From assembly GCA_021731025.1 (NCBI GenBank), contig JAKFYD010000024.1:1-64000 (forward strand): DNA of 64,000 nucleotides. Reading direction: 5' to 3'. This document shows, one piece after another, positions 9,541 through 18,972 of the stretch (position 1 is the first letter of the stretch; every line of letters starts with the position of its first letter). Below the pieces are notes generated by a model, which did not search any database, was not told the DNA's origin, and saw only the letters and a program-made list of their open reading frames with translations. The stretch comes from Pseudobdellovibrionaceae bacterium. GTDB taxonomy: Bacteria > Bdellovibrionota > Bdellovibrionia > Bdellovibrionales > Bdellovibrionaceae. The position numbers and the translations under genes are program-made.

Positions 9541-10485
9541 ATGGCTAAAAAACTAATTAGCATTATAACCCCCTGCTACAATGAACAAGCAAGTGTCGCA
9601 GAATGCTATGAGACGATTAAAAAGGTCATTGAAACTGAACTAAGTCATTATACCTATGAGCATATTTTTTGCGACAATTGCTCAACTGATAATACCGTAA
9701 AAGTACTTAAAGAAATTGCTGCAAAAGACCCCCGAGTAAAAATCATAGTTAATTCTCGAAACTTTGGAATTTTAAAAAATACCTATAATGGGGTTCTGAA
9801 TGCTTCAGGCGACGCTACTATTTTATTTATGCCTGTAGATCTTCAAGATCCTCCAGAACTTATTCCTACTTTCATCAAACATTGGGAAGAAGGTTATGAA
9901 ATTGTCTATGGGATTCGTGGAAAGCGGGAAGAAAATTTTTTCATGGCTATGGCTCGTAAAGCCTACTATCGCCTGTTAAGCGCATTAACCTATGTTGATT
10001 ACCCTCCAGATGTTGGTGACTATCAGCTTGTGGATCGTAAAGTTCTCGATAGCATGAAACGCATTGACGATGCTCAACCCTTTATGCGCCTGATGACCTT
10101 TGATTGCGGTTTTAAGTCTATTGGAGTTCGCTACACATGGAGAGCTCGAAAAGTTGGAAAATCTGCAAACCGAATACTTCATCTTTTTGACCAAGGATTA
10201 AATGGGATTATTGGATTTAGCGGAGCACCTGTACGCTTAGCCTTAGTTCTTGGGCTTTTCACCTCCATCGCCAGCATCATTTATGCAATCAGTGTTCTTT
10301 TTCTTACTCTGAGTGGTCGGGTTAATTCTCAAGCAGGGACACCTACAATCATCATTGCTTTATTTTTCTTTGGTGGTGTTCAAATGTTTTTCTTGGGAGT
10401 TCTTGGAGAATATATTTTAGCAATATACAACCAAGTCAGACGAAAACCTCTTGTGATTGAACGTGAGCGAATTAACTTTGAGTAA
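9541..10485 (+). CDS. GT2 glycosyltransferase, polyprenyl-phosphate sugar synthase type
   Basis: A 314-residue protein. The catalytic GT2 domain begins ISIITPCYNEQASV, continues with DNCSTDNTV, and has MPVDLQDPPELIP, a DPM/GtrB/ArnC-like acidic motif, near residue 100. Two C-terminal membrane segments (about 230-295) and a tail like YNQVRRKPLVIER complete the architecture. Such enzymes load a sugar onto a lipid phosphate for use by GT-C transferases on the periplasmic side; several candidate GT-C proteins follow. An 88-base gap precedes it with no clear ribosome binding site. It overlaps rfbG by 29 bases. Confidence 0.85.
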   Translation: MAKKLISIITPCYNEQASVAECYETIKKVIETELSHYTYEHIFCDNCSTDNTVKVLKEIAAKDPRVKIIVNSRNFGILKNTYNGVLNASGDATILFMPVDLQDPPELIPTFIKHWEEGYEIVYGIRGKREENFFMAMARKAYYRLLSALTYVDYPPDVGDYQLVDRKVLDSMKRIDDAQPFMRLMTFDCGFKSIGVRYTWRARKVGKSANRILHLFDQGLNGIIGFSGAPVRLALVLGLFTSIASIIYAISVLFLTLSGRVNSQAGTPTIIIALFFFGGVQMFFLGVLGEYILAIYNQVRRKPLVIERERINFE

Positions 10486-11632
10486 ACCCACAAGCTCTTC
10501 TCTGCAAAATTCAGTTGGATTGTTTGGAAATACTTATTTTGGAAAAAAAGTTCTCGTAACTGGTCACACCGGATTCAAAGGTTCATGGCTTTCATTTTGG
10601 CTGAATCGTCTCGGAGCAAAAGTCTGGGGATATTCTTTAAATCCGCAATCAAAACCAAATCATTGGGACATCCTAAAAAATAGCTTCAATGATTCCATTT
10701 TGGAAAAAGATGGCGATATTCGCGGAGACATTCGCAATCTTCCACATCTGCAAAAAGTTTTTTCCGAGGTTAAACCTGATATTGTTTTTCATCTGGCGGC
10801 ACAAGCTCTTGTCTTACCTGCCTACGAAGATCCAATAGAAACTTATTCCTCGAATTTAATGGGAACATTAAATATTTATGAAGTCGCTCGGAAATCTGAT
10901 TCTTGCAAAGCCATAGTCAGCATTACCTCAGATAAGGTTTATCAGAATGATGAACTCAATAAGGCTTTTACCGAAAAAGACACCTTGGGCGGCTATGACC
11001 CCTATAGTTCTTCAAAAGCATGCGTAGAAATCATGTCAACTTCCTATCGCAATTCTTTCCTTAATATAGAACAGTATAAGTTAAAACATAACATACTGTT
11101 AGCAACGGCTAGAGCAGGAAATGTCATTGGCGGTGGCGATTGGGCGGCCCAGCGACTCATTCCTGACATCATTCGAGCAACAACAAATTCTGAAAAAGTT
11201 TCGCTAAGAAGTCCAAGTTCAACTCGACCTTGGCAACATGTTCTGGATCCAATTTCTGGCTATCTTCAATTAGGCCAAAAACTTTTATCAGAGCAATCTG
11301 AATATTCAGGCAGTTGGAATTTTGGGCCCAAAGAATACAACTGGTCAGTTCTCGATGTCATAAAGTTACTTAAACTCGGTTGGCCTAAAATTGAATATTC
11401 TACCGAAGTTAATCCAAAACTTTTTCACGAGGCCAAAACTCTATCTCTGAATTGTGAAAAAGCGCATAGCTTGCTCGGATGGAAGCCAATTTGGAATACC
11501 AAGTATTCAATAGAAAAAACAATCGCGTGGTACAGTGATTTTTATTCAGAGAAAAAAGTTAATACTGAAAAAGACCTACAACAATTTATACTTGATGCTC
11601 AAGAACAAAGAGTTGAATGGGCAGTAACTTAA
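10457..11632 (+). CDS. rfbG: CDP-glucose 4,6-dehydratase
   Basis: An extended SDR of about 391 residues making CDP-4-keto-6-deoxyglucose. TGHTGFKGSWLSFWL is the RfbG form of the glycine-rich NAD motif; SITSDKVYQN supplies the Thr/Ser-Asp region and YDPYSSSKA the catalytic Tyr/Lys. NVIGGGDWA and RPWQHVLDP also fit the family. The coordinate given uses TTG at 10457; GTG 10463 or TTG 10478 are alternatives, since family members begin about 10 residues before KKVLVTGHTG. The stop shares the palindrome TTAA with the stop of the opposing membrane gene. Confidence 0.93.
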   Translation: MNVSELTLSKPTSSSLQNSVGLFGNTYFGKKVLVTGHTGFKGSWLSFWLNRLGAKVWGYSLNPQSKPNHWDILKNSFNDSILEKDGDIRGDIRNLPHLQKVFSEVKPDIVFHLAAQALVLPAYEDPIETYSSNLMGTLNIYEVARKSDSCKAIVSITSDKVYQNDELNKAFTEKDTLGGYDPYSSSKACVEIMSTSYRNSFLNIEQYKLKHNILLATARAGNVIGGGDWAAQRLIPDIIRATTNSEKVSLRSPSSTRPWQHVLDPISGYLQLGQKLLSEQSEYSGSWNFGPKEYNWSVLDVIKLLKLGWPKIEYSTEVNPKLFHEAKTLSLNCEKAHSLLGWKPIWNTKYSIEKTIAWYSDFYSEKKVNTEKDLQQFILDAQEQRVEWAVT

Positions 11633-13446
11633 AAAGCTCGTACTAGCTTTCGCACGTAAGATTGATCTATAAATACATATCCACAATCGTTTTGCCAGTC
11701 AGCTTTAGATTTCGCAACTTCTGTAAAAGTAATCTCTGAAATATTTTTGATACTTTTCCAAAACAAAATTGGGAAAAGTCGCATTTGACCTGTAAGCACA
11801 GCTCCTTCTGACAATGTGGCCTTCCAAGATAATTCTTTTGGATAGTCGGGACTTGCGCCGGAAAGCCAATAACGAGCTTCATCTCCTACCCCGAATGTAG
11901 CCACAGATATACTGGGGTCCAATTGGAAACTCTGTGACTTTAATCCATTTTCATCAATCGCTCTGTTGCAACTTTTATCCTCTATATGTGTGTATGAGAA
12001 ACTACTTAGATCAAAAATTAACACCAAAGTCATAATGCAAACAGTGGCGGCCAATCTTTGAATTTTCTTCTTTTGCGCTAATGCCCAAACCAGCCAAGAG
12101 GATCCTACCAGAAACAATAAACCAAAAATAAATTGCGTGCGAAACTGATTTTCAGCAGAAAAGTTAAAATCATCCAAATGAAGTTTAACCGGTAAAAAGA
12201 TAGCAAAGTTAAAACCACGACCATCACGAAAAATGGCATCATAAGGAAACGAATAAGCTCTATTCATTATGAATACAGACGGGTCTTTTAAAAACAGCAT
12301 TACTAATAAGAACTGAACATACACCATAACTGAAAGAAGAATCCATCCTGGCTGTTGAAAGATTTTACTTTGACGACATCTCTCAATAAAAACACAAGTT
12401 CCAAATACAAAAAAAGGCAGTAAAAAAACCCAAAGCCGTGCCGGAAAAGACTCATTGGCATCTTGAATAATAATTGTAGGTGAATAAATTAAAAAAGCAA
12501 CAAGACCGACAAAAGCGCGCCAATCTTTGCGAATAGATCCATATATCAGTCCGATTAAACCAATAATAGCTATTGGCGCATTAATAAATAATCCATGTCG
12601 ATACCAAAGCCATTCAAGTAATATTCGCGTTGGTATCGTCCAAGCTTTTATCTCAAAAACCACACTTCTCATATTGCTCAATCTTCCGTACATAAACCAG
12701 TGAATCAAAAAAAATACCATGGCGCCGACTGCAGTACTCAATACAACAGGTTTCCAATTTGCGCTTTTTCCAATCATCCAAACTCTAGTGTAATAAACGA
12801 GCATAAGCCAACCAGCCACATAGCAGCCTCTAGTGTGCATGAGTGGAATTACACAAATGGTTAGCGGAAGCAGAACCAATGAAAGGTTTTCTAGTTTTGG
12901 TTCAAAAAGAAAATAAAGAGATATGGAAGCAAATGTAAATAAATATATATCTAGGTTTACAATCAGAAAATGAGATAGAAATGTCACGCAGGTTAAAGTC
13001 AGTACAGTGCTCGCCCAAACCACTTCTTTTCGATAAAAACGTTCCATATTTTTTAATAAAAAGGCAATTCCGACTAAACCGCATAACATACTCACCACCC
13101 GACCGCCAACGGGGCCACCTATGATTAAACCTATTGAAGCTATGATTGATGGGACAATACCGCCGAGCGCTTTCAAATCGCTCATTACATAATCTTTGCG
13201 AAGGAAATGAGTTGGAGCTTGGTATGTAAAGTGCCAACTTTTTAAAAACTCACCCCAAACAGAATGATCTAAGGTTAGAAACTCTCCTTTAAAAAAACTA
13301 ACTCCATAATAGAGAAGTCGAGGCTCATCTCCAGTCACTGGTAGTAAACCGTAGGTCAAAGTTATATAGGCACCGATAAGAAAAAAATAAAGCCCTACTA
13401 TAAAAAGACCTGAACGTAAAAATCGAAGTCTAATGATACGCCCCAT
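11629..13446 (-). CDS. Large polytopic membrane protein, probable GT-C/ArnT-like glycosyltransferase
   Basis: A 605-residue protein with about ten to twelve membrane segments and a soluble C-terminal part of ~120 residues. The first periplasmic loop carries VTGDEPRLLYYG, an acidic motif in the position of the catalytic Asp of lipid-sugar-dependent GT-C enzymes. LMHTRGC and a long membrane core fit dolichyl-phosphate-mannose transferase-like proteins. It would use lipid-linked sugars from GT2 enzymes such as 9541-10485. Family assignment rests on topology and the loop motif, not on a recognised full-length match. Overlaps rfbG by 4 bases, tail to tail. Confidence 0.6.
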   Translation of the reverse strand: MGRIIRLRFLRSGLFIVGLYFFLIGAYITLTYGLLPVTGDEPRLLYYGVSFFKGEFLTLDHSVWGEFLKSWHFTYQAPTHFLRKDYVMSDLKALGGIVPSIIASIGLIIGGPVGGRVVSMLCGLVGIAFLLKNMERFYRKEVVWASTVLTLTCVTFLSHFLIVNLDIYLFTFASISLYFLFEPKLENLSLVLLPLTICVIPLMHTRGCYVAGWLMLVYYTRVWMIGKSANWKPVVLSTAVGAMVFFLIHWFMYGRLSNMRSVVFEIKAWTIPTRILLEWLWYRHGLFINAPIAIIGLIGLIYGSIRKDWRAFVGLVAFLIYSPTIIIQDANESFPARLWVFLLPFFVFGTCVFIERCRQSKIFQQPGWILLSVMVYVQFLLVMLFLKDPSVFIMNRAYSFPYDAIFRDGRGFNFAIFLPVKLHLDDFNFSAENQFRTQFIFGLLFLVGSSWLVWALAQKKKIQRLAATVCIMTLVLIFDLSSFSYTHIEDKSCNRAIDENGLKSQSFQLDPSISVATFGVGDEARYWLSGASPDYPKELSWKATLSEGAVLTGQMRLFPILFWKSIKNISEITFTEVAKSKADWQNDCGYVFIDQSYVRKLVRAF

Positions 13447-13535
13447 AATTCGCTACCTTGTGAAATTTTAGAAATTTAAAAATAGGCTTGAAATTTAACA
13501 AATTTAAAATTGAAAGCCAATACAAAATAGGTAAC

Positions 13536-15218
13536 TCAATCTACCTTTAACTCTTCTATAATTTCTTTTTCACAACCGATTTGGCTAAAGGATATGGCCA
13601 GATTTTTATCATCCCACAGGGTCTGGACTGGCATTTCGATATTAAACAGGGAACTGCCGAGAATAGGCTTTTGCAAAACAACTGGGCTGCCTTTTTCAAT
13701 AATATTTCCTTTATCGTCTTTCCTAACAAACTGAAATAGAGCTTTCCCATTTTCATCGACTTTATCAATTTTCAGACGATCATGGTTAATGACCTCAATA
13801 GTTAATAAATAAGAATTTGGCCGCCCCAATAGTCTTTCAGTCCAAGGAAGTTTATTGAATAAACTTTTACTGACTAAACGATATTCAAACTTAGGTTTTA
13901 AGCATTCTTGGTTTTTTTTTCGCACTTCATTGTCAAAATAAGCACCATATTCATAGAAGGCAGATCCGGGATAACTTCTCGCCATTGCAAACTGAATTCT
14001 AAACGGCAATAAGGCTGAAACCAGAAGTACAAATAAAGCCCATTTCCTCAACTTTTGACAAACGAAATTTAAATTAAATAAAACAATAACATAGAAAATT
14101 GTTATGGCCTTAAAATACCCGCTATAGTGATGCATAACGGTTTGACCAAAGCACGCGTAGAGTCCGATGATTGGCAAAAAAGCAAAATTTAAAGCCCAAA
14201 GTTTTTCACCAAGAAAATTTTTTCTCCTCAAATAATTTAAAACACTGAATAAAGTGGCAAGATAGAGAGCAACAAATGAAAGTAAAAGCTTCCACTCATA
14301 ACTATCCCCCAAAGGATGTCCGCCTCTATACGACCCCAGAAACATTTTAAACCAGGTTCTCAAGGGCACTAGATCCAAAATGCCTCCTGAAAGCGCAGCT
14401 TGGGAGGCACTTTGACCGAAGTGAACTTTTAGCCAACTTTGCCAAGCGAAAAAAATCATTGGAACTAAAAGATACAAATTTATTTTGGAAAACAGCACCC
14501 TCCGAAGGTTTGTTTTCTTGAATAGAAAATAATTTTGATGTGCCCATATGAGTAAAGGTATGACCAAATAAATCTCTCGGGACAAGGCTGAAAATAAGAT
14601 AGCTACTACCGAGAGCGCAATTCGATTTCGAAAAAACATAATAAGGCCAACAATAAGCATTGCATCGGCGAATGCATCCGGCAATCCCCGCGATAGTGTG
14701 AGCTGCGTGCCTACCCCTATTCCCCATAAAAGGGACCAATAAGGTGAAATACCTGCTTTTGCCAAATGGTCTGCTAACAGTACTAAAGCGAGAAGTATAA
14801 ACAAAAAGTTGGTTAAATAAAATAGCCAAGGGGGAACCCAATCTAATATTAAAATACGCGAAAACATAAATGCAACCAATGGCATTCCAATCCTTTGGTA
14901 ACGATAAGCCGGAGCATCTATGTTTTTGGAAGTCGCTAGTTGATCTAGTGGATCATTAGAAATATAAAAATAAAACTGTCCGTCCCATCCCGTATTTTGC
15001 ATTCCCTGAGTGTGTGGCGAAATTCCTTTCTCTAAGAGGTATGGGGGCACACCAAAAAGGGCTGACGTCAGCATGTAGTGATTAAAAACGCCCCGCAACT
15101 CTCCCGAAACATAAAAAAACTGCGTCAGGAACGAAGTCCCAATAAATAGACAAGATATTAGAACCATGTGGTAACGTTTGTATTTTGCTTGTTGACTTGA
15201 TTTTGTAGTAACTTCCAC
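13536..15218 (-). CDS. Large polytopic membrane protein, GT-C-like
   Basis: A 560-residue protein with about ten membrane segments and a C-terminal soluble tail of ~110 residues. Its first loop contains NTGWDGQFYFYISNDPL; GWDGQFY is a recurrent first-loop motif of uncharacterised GT-C-like proteins in polysaccharide loci. It lies 89 bases upstream of the 605-residue protein on the same strand, so the two probably form one transcript. The 174-base gap 15219-15392 is divergent with the DUF4214-methyltransferase gene. Function beyond membrane glycan transfer is unknown. Confidence 0.6.
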   Translation of the reverse strand: MEVTTKSSQQAKYKRYHMVLISCLFIGTSFLTQFFYVSGELRGVFNHYMLTSALFGVPPYLLEKGISPHTQGMQNTGWDGQFYFYISNDPLDQLATSKNIDAPAYRYQRIGMPLVAFMFSRILILDWVPPWLFYLTNFLFILLALVLLADHLAKAGISPYWSLLWGIGVGTQLTLSRGLPDAFADAMLIVGLIMFFRNRIALSVVAILFSALSREIYLVIPLLIWAHQNYFLFKKTNLRRVLFSKINLYLLVPMIFFAWQSWLKVHFGQSASQAALSGGILDLVPLRTWFKMFLGSYRGGHPLGDSYEWKLLLSFVALYLATLFSVLNYLRRKNFLGEKLWALNFAFLPIIGLYACFGQTVMHHYSGYFKAITIFYVIVLFNLNFVCQKLRKWALFVLLVSALLPFRIQFAMARSYPGSAFYEYGAYFDNEVRKKNQECLKPKFEYRLVSKSLFNKLPWTERLLGRPNSYLLTIEVINHDRLKIDKVDENGKALFQFVRKDDKGNIIEKGSPVVLQKPILGSSLFNIEMPVQTLWDDKNLAISFSQIGCEKEIIEELKVD

Positions 15219-15392
15219 TCTGCGCCTCTTGCAAATTGTGATATAGCCCGAACGGGGTTAAACCGCAAATCATTCACTCAGATCTAAGTTAGCATTTTAT
15301 ATTCTGCAATATTATTAAGCATTTACTCCTTTAAGCTTGCGAACTAATTTGCTCATTTGATAAACATAACCAAATATAAAAAAGGATAAAAT

Positions 15393-16838
15393 ATGTCAGT
15401 GGATGTCGAATCTCTAACTGAAAATATTCGATTGAACTCTCAACAAATGAATTCTGACGAGTTTTGGATTAAATACATCGCAAACATATTTGGCCACGTT
15501 GGAACAAATACTTTTTTTATATATGACTTCCTCAGTCTTGAGAGAGACTCTTTTATATTCTATTGCTATCAAAAGATACTCGAGCGAAGCCCCACTCCAG
15601 AAGAGATTCTTCATGGCTTGAAGTTTAATCCTTCAAATAATGAAGGCAAAACTTCATTCTTAGATTTTATTCTCTTAACACCAGAATTTTTTGCAAAAAA
15701 TCGAACTCTTAATTTTATTGGAATGTACGAAGCCCATCCTGTTTATTACAGACTATTCAGGCTAAAAAACAAAATCTTGTTTTCGGTATTTTCCCAGCTC
15801 ACAATTCGAGGATGGATTAAAAAAAAACTATTAACATTCTTTAGCACATCAACCTTGAAATCTTTGGAAAAAAACGAGTATTTCTTCTTTCTTAACTACA
15901 ACTGCTCACGAAAAGCAGATCCATGGCTAAAATTAATTCGACTTACTATTCTAAAAATTTCAAGATTTTGCCTTTTCCTCTGCGATTTAATACTACCTTT
16001 TCTATTTCAATCCAAAAGCCAATTCCAAGTTTTATTAAACCAGTCCTTTATGCTCTACCAGACGAAACAAATAAAGGATCTCAGAAGAGATCTCCTGAGT
16101 GCGAAGGACAGCCACCCGGGCAATCTGAATTCACGCGCTCCTTCGGTGACTAAAACGACACCGAGCCCAATCTCACAAACTAGTACTTCAGGCTACTTTG
16201 AGTTTGAAAATTTATTTCGTGGCAGTGAAGAATTGGTTAGAGAGCGTCTAAGCTTTTACATTCCGCATTTGAAGAACATCTACCAAAACCTTGATAAAGC
16301 ATTAGCCCTGGACGTAGGTTTTGGCCGGTGCGAATGGCTTTCACTCTTGCGCGACGAAGGCATCCCCAGCTTAGGCGTTGATATCGATCCTGACTTAGTC
16401 CAGAGAGCCATTAGCAAAGGTTTTAATGCTGTCAATGGCGCAGCTTCCGACTGGCTGAAAACCCAAAAGAATAATTCTTTCGGACTTGTGACTGCGTTTC
16501 ATGTGGTTGAACATTTGTCTTTTGACGTTTTACTTGATTTCCTGCGCTCAAGCTACGATGCTCTCGTCCCGGGTGGGGGTTTAATTATTGAAACTCCAAA
16601 CCCAGAAAATCTACTTGTTGGCTCCTTCGAGTTTTGGATCGACCCGACTCACGTGCGCCCTTACCCAAGTCAGACTCTTCAATTCTGGATCAGCACTATT
16701 GGCTTTAAGAATGTACAGGTTATTAAGCTCAATCCTTACAATATTCTACCATCTGAAGGTTTGTCTCATGAGGCTATTAAAAATCTAGTATACAGGGCTA
16801 ATCTCGAAAGAGACTATGCTATAATAGCGAGAAAATAA
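15393..16838 (+). CDS. DUF4214-like N-terminus fused to a SAM methyltransferase
   Basis: A 481-residue two-part protein. Residues about 40-105, with FIFYCYQKILERSPTPEEI and FLDFILLTPEFF, look like the DUF4214 repeat often found in glycan-associated proteins. A middle section has basic helices and a hydrophobic stretch (about 180-210). Residues 300-440 are a class I methyltransferase: ALDVGFGRCEWLSLL, then GVDIDPD, AFHVVEHL and PGGGLIIETPNPENL. A ribosome binding site AAAAAAGGAT precedes ATG 15393. It overlaps the following GT4 by one base (TAATG). Probable role: methyl modification or chain-end capping of a surface glycan. The fusion is clear; the substrate is inferred. Confidence 0.75.
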   Translation: MSVDVESLTENIRLNSQQMNSDEFWIKYIANIFGHVGTNTFFIYDFLSLERDSFIFYCYQKILERSPTPEEILHGLKFNPSNNEGKTSFLDFILLTPEFFAKNRTLNFIGMYEAHPVYYRLFRLKNKILFSVFSQLTIRGWIKKKLLTFFSTSTLKSLEKNEYFFFLNYNCSRKADPWLKLIRLTILKISRFCLFLCDLILPFLFQSKSQFQVLLNQSFMLYQTKQIKDLRRDLLSAKDSHPGNLNSRAPSVTKTTPSPISQTSTSGYFEFENLFRGSEELVRERLSFYIPHLKNIYQNLDKALALDVGFGRCEWLSLLRDEGIPSLGVDIDPDLVQRAISKGFNAVNGAASDWLKTQKNNSFGLVTAFHVVEHLSFDVLLDFLRSSYDALVPGGGLIIETPNPENLLVGSFEFWIDPTHVRPYPSQTLQFWISTIGFKNVQVIKLNPYNILPSEGLSHEAIKNLVYRANLERDYAIIARK

Positions 16839-17908
16839 TGAAGTTTTTAATCGCTCACGGAAGCTTTGTTCCTCACGACGCAATCGGAAACGACATTGCC
16901 GGAATGATGAGTTCTCTTTCACGTTTTGGCCAAGTTGAAATCTATTCTATCCATAATTATACGAAAATACCATCCATCACTTATACTGAAGCTTTGTCTT
17001 TCATTTCTGATCCAAAGAATATCTTGATTTATCATCACAGCATTTATTGGCCTGAAGGCGAAAACCTTCTTAAAAAGAGTAAATGTAAAATTGTTTTTAA
17101 ATACCATAATGTTACACCACCTTCTTTTTTTGAATCTTACTGCACCTCTTCGAAAAAGAACTCAGATCTAGGCCAACAACAAACTTACCGACTTGCTCAG
17201 AATTTTAGTGAACATCTTTGGCTAACAGACTCTCAGTTTAATCAGACTGATCTCAATTTGGTAAAAAGAAAAATGACAATACCGCCATTCCATAACATTC
17301 ATACTTGGAATGATTTTAACCCGAACAATAATTCTGCAGAGAAATCCTTAAGGAAAGAAATCAAATTAATATTTGTTGGTCGCCTTGCTCCCAACAAAGC
17401 GCAACACCGACTTATACAAATGCTTCATGCAGCAAAAATCACGCTATCTCAACCCATGTCACTTTATCTTATTGGAAAATCATATACTCCTAAATACTTG
17501 TCCTTCTTGAAAGAATTAACAAAACAATTGGAAATGGATGACTGTGTTCATTTCGTTAACGAGGTAAACAATAAAGATTTATACTTTCATTACACAACGG
17601 CTGATGCTTTTGTTTCTATGAGCCAACATGAAGGATTTTGTGTCCCGATCATTGAAGCTCAGTTTTTGCAAACGCCAATAATAGCGCTCGATATTCCTGC
17701 GGTCCGCGAAACGATTGGCTCAAGCGATTTTCTTATTAAAGATAATTTTTTTGAATTTACAGAAGCGTTAGTCAGGCTCATTTCAAATAAAAAATTGCGC
17801 GATGAAAATTTACAAAAAGGAAAATTGAATTATATGGCGCGATTTAATCGTCCAAAAATTGAAGAACTTTTTATTAAAACTTTATCATCCGAAGGAATTC
17901 TCCAATGA
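16838..17908 (+). CDS. GT4-family glycosyltransferase
   Basis: A 356-residue protein of GT-B fold. The C-terminal half holds the recognisable core: IFVGRLAPNKAQHRLIQM (about 181-198), then YTTADAFVSMSQHEGFCVPIIEAQ, the acidic donor-binding EGF-x7-E type motif of GT4 enzymes. The N-terminal half is a divergent acceptor domain. It is coupled to both neighbours by 1- and 4-base overlaps, so it belongs to a three-gene unit with the DUF4214-methyltransferase and the next GT4. Retaining transfer from an NDP-sugar is expected; specificity not readable. Confidence 0.85.
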   Translation: MKFLIAHGSFVPHDAIGNDIAGMMSSLSRFGQVEIYSIHNYTKIPSITYTEALSFISDPKNILIYHHSIYWPEGENLLKKSKCKIVFKYHNVTPPSFFESYCTSSKKNSDLGQQQTYRLAQNFSEHLWLTDSQFNQTDLNLVKRKMTIPPFHNIHTWNDFNPNNNSAEKSLRKEIKLIFVGRLAPNKAQHRLIQMLHAAKITLSQPMSLYLIGKSYTPKYLSFLKELTKQLEMDDCVHFVNEVNNKDLYFHYTTADAFVSMSQHEGFCVPIIEAQFLQTPIIALDIPAVRETIGSSDFLIKDNFFEFTEALVRLISNKKLRDENLQKGKLNYMARFNRPKIEELFIKTLSSEGILQ

Positions 17909-18972
17909 AAATTGCTTTGCTCACTGTGCAGGTTCCTTATATTTCCGGTGGAGCAGAGATTCTCACAGAACAACTTTTTCAACAACTTAGGCTACACGGA
18001 CACGATCCTGTCATCATAACAATTCCCTTTCGCTGGTACCCTCCGCAGTTATTAATTGATAGCATGGTTATGGGAAATCTGATTGAAATTTCAGAAGCAG
18101 CTTACCAAAAAATTGATCTTATGATCGGGTTAAAGTTTCCAGCTTATTTCGCTAAACATCCTAACAAAGTTTTATGGCTCATTCATCAACATCGTCAGGC
18201 TTATGATCTCTATAAGACTAAGTATGGAGATTTACATCAAACTGCTGAAGGCAGAAGAGCAAGAGAGTTTTTAGTCCAAAGTGATGATAAATTTCTGGCC
18301 ATCTACAATCGCAGATACACCATATCGAAAAACGTCAGCGATCGTTTGCTAAAAAATAATAATCTCTCCTCTGAAGCGCTTTATCATCCGCCAATCAATT
18401 ACGAAAAGCTTTTTTGTGACCGCTTCGAAAACTATATATTTTATCCCAGTCGCATTGATCTTATGAAAAGACAGCGACTTTTGGTTGAAGCCGCAAAATA
18501 TCTCAAATCGGATATCAAAATCATTATTGCTGGATCCGGCGACCCTACGGAAACAGAGTTTCTTAAAAAAATGATTAAAGAAAATAATCTTGAAAACAGG
18601 GTTCAGCTTCTTGGAAGAGTCAGCGAAGAAGATAAAATTCTTCTTTATGCGCGCGCACGTGCGGTCTTTTTTGGATGTTATGACGAGGATTATGGTTACA
18701 TATCTCTTGAAGCGCTTTTAAGCGCAAAGCCACTTATTGTCTTTGAAGATGCAGGTTGCCCTACCGAATTTGTTAGAAATAATGAATCTGGATATATTAT
18801 TCCTGCACAAGCAAAAATTTTGGCTGAAAAGATGGATGAACTCTCTTTGAACCTAACACTCGCAGAAAAGATGGGCGCAGCTGGCCTGAAGCTAATCCAA
18901 GCACGGAATGTCAGCTGGGATCACACTGTTAACAGTCTATTAGGTTTTACGAATAGTAATAATCCAAGCTAA
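17905..18972 (+). CDS. GT4-family glycosyltransferase
   Basis: A 355-residue GT-B enzyme. The N-terminal VPYISGGAEILTEQL loop is typical of GT4 proteins, and the C-terminal half has FYPSRIDLMKRQRLLVEA, LLGRVSEEDKILLYARA and CYDEDYGYISLEALLSAKP, the DYG-x4-E donor-sugar motif. It starts on the ATGA overlap with the previous GT4. Its 3' end overlaps the opposing methyltransferase by 33 bases. It probably adds one residue to a repeat unit or to a linker. Confidence 0.87.
   Translation: MKIALLTVQVPYISGGAEILTEQLFQQLRLHGHDPVIITIPFRWYPPQLLIDSMVMGNLIEISEAAYQKIDLMIGLKFPAYFAKHPNKVLWLIHQHRQAYDLYKTKYGDLHQTAEGRRAREFLVQSDDKFLAIYNRRYTISKNVSDRLLKNNNLSSEALYHPPINYEKLFCDRFENYIFYPSRIDLMKRQRLLVEAAKYLKSDIKIIIAGSGDPTETEFLKKMIKENNLENRVQLLGRVSEEDKILLYARARAVFFGCYDEDYGYISLEALLSAKPLIVFEDAGCPTEFVRNNESGYIIPAQAKILAEKMDELSLNLTLAEKMGAAGLKLIQARNVSWDHTVNSLLGFTNSNNPS

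Noticed and set aside
14347-14841. 164-codon minus-strand frame inside the 560-residue membrane protein
   Set aside because: Same strand, different frame from a clear polytopic protein; composition is typical of a shadow frame.
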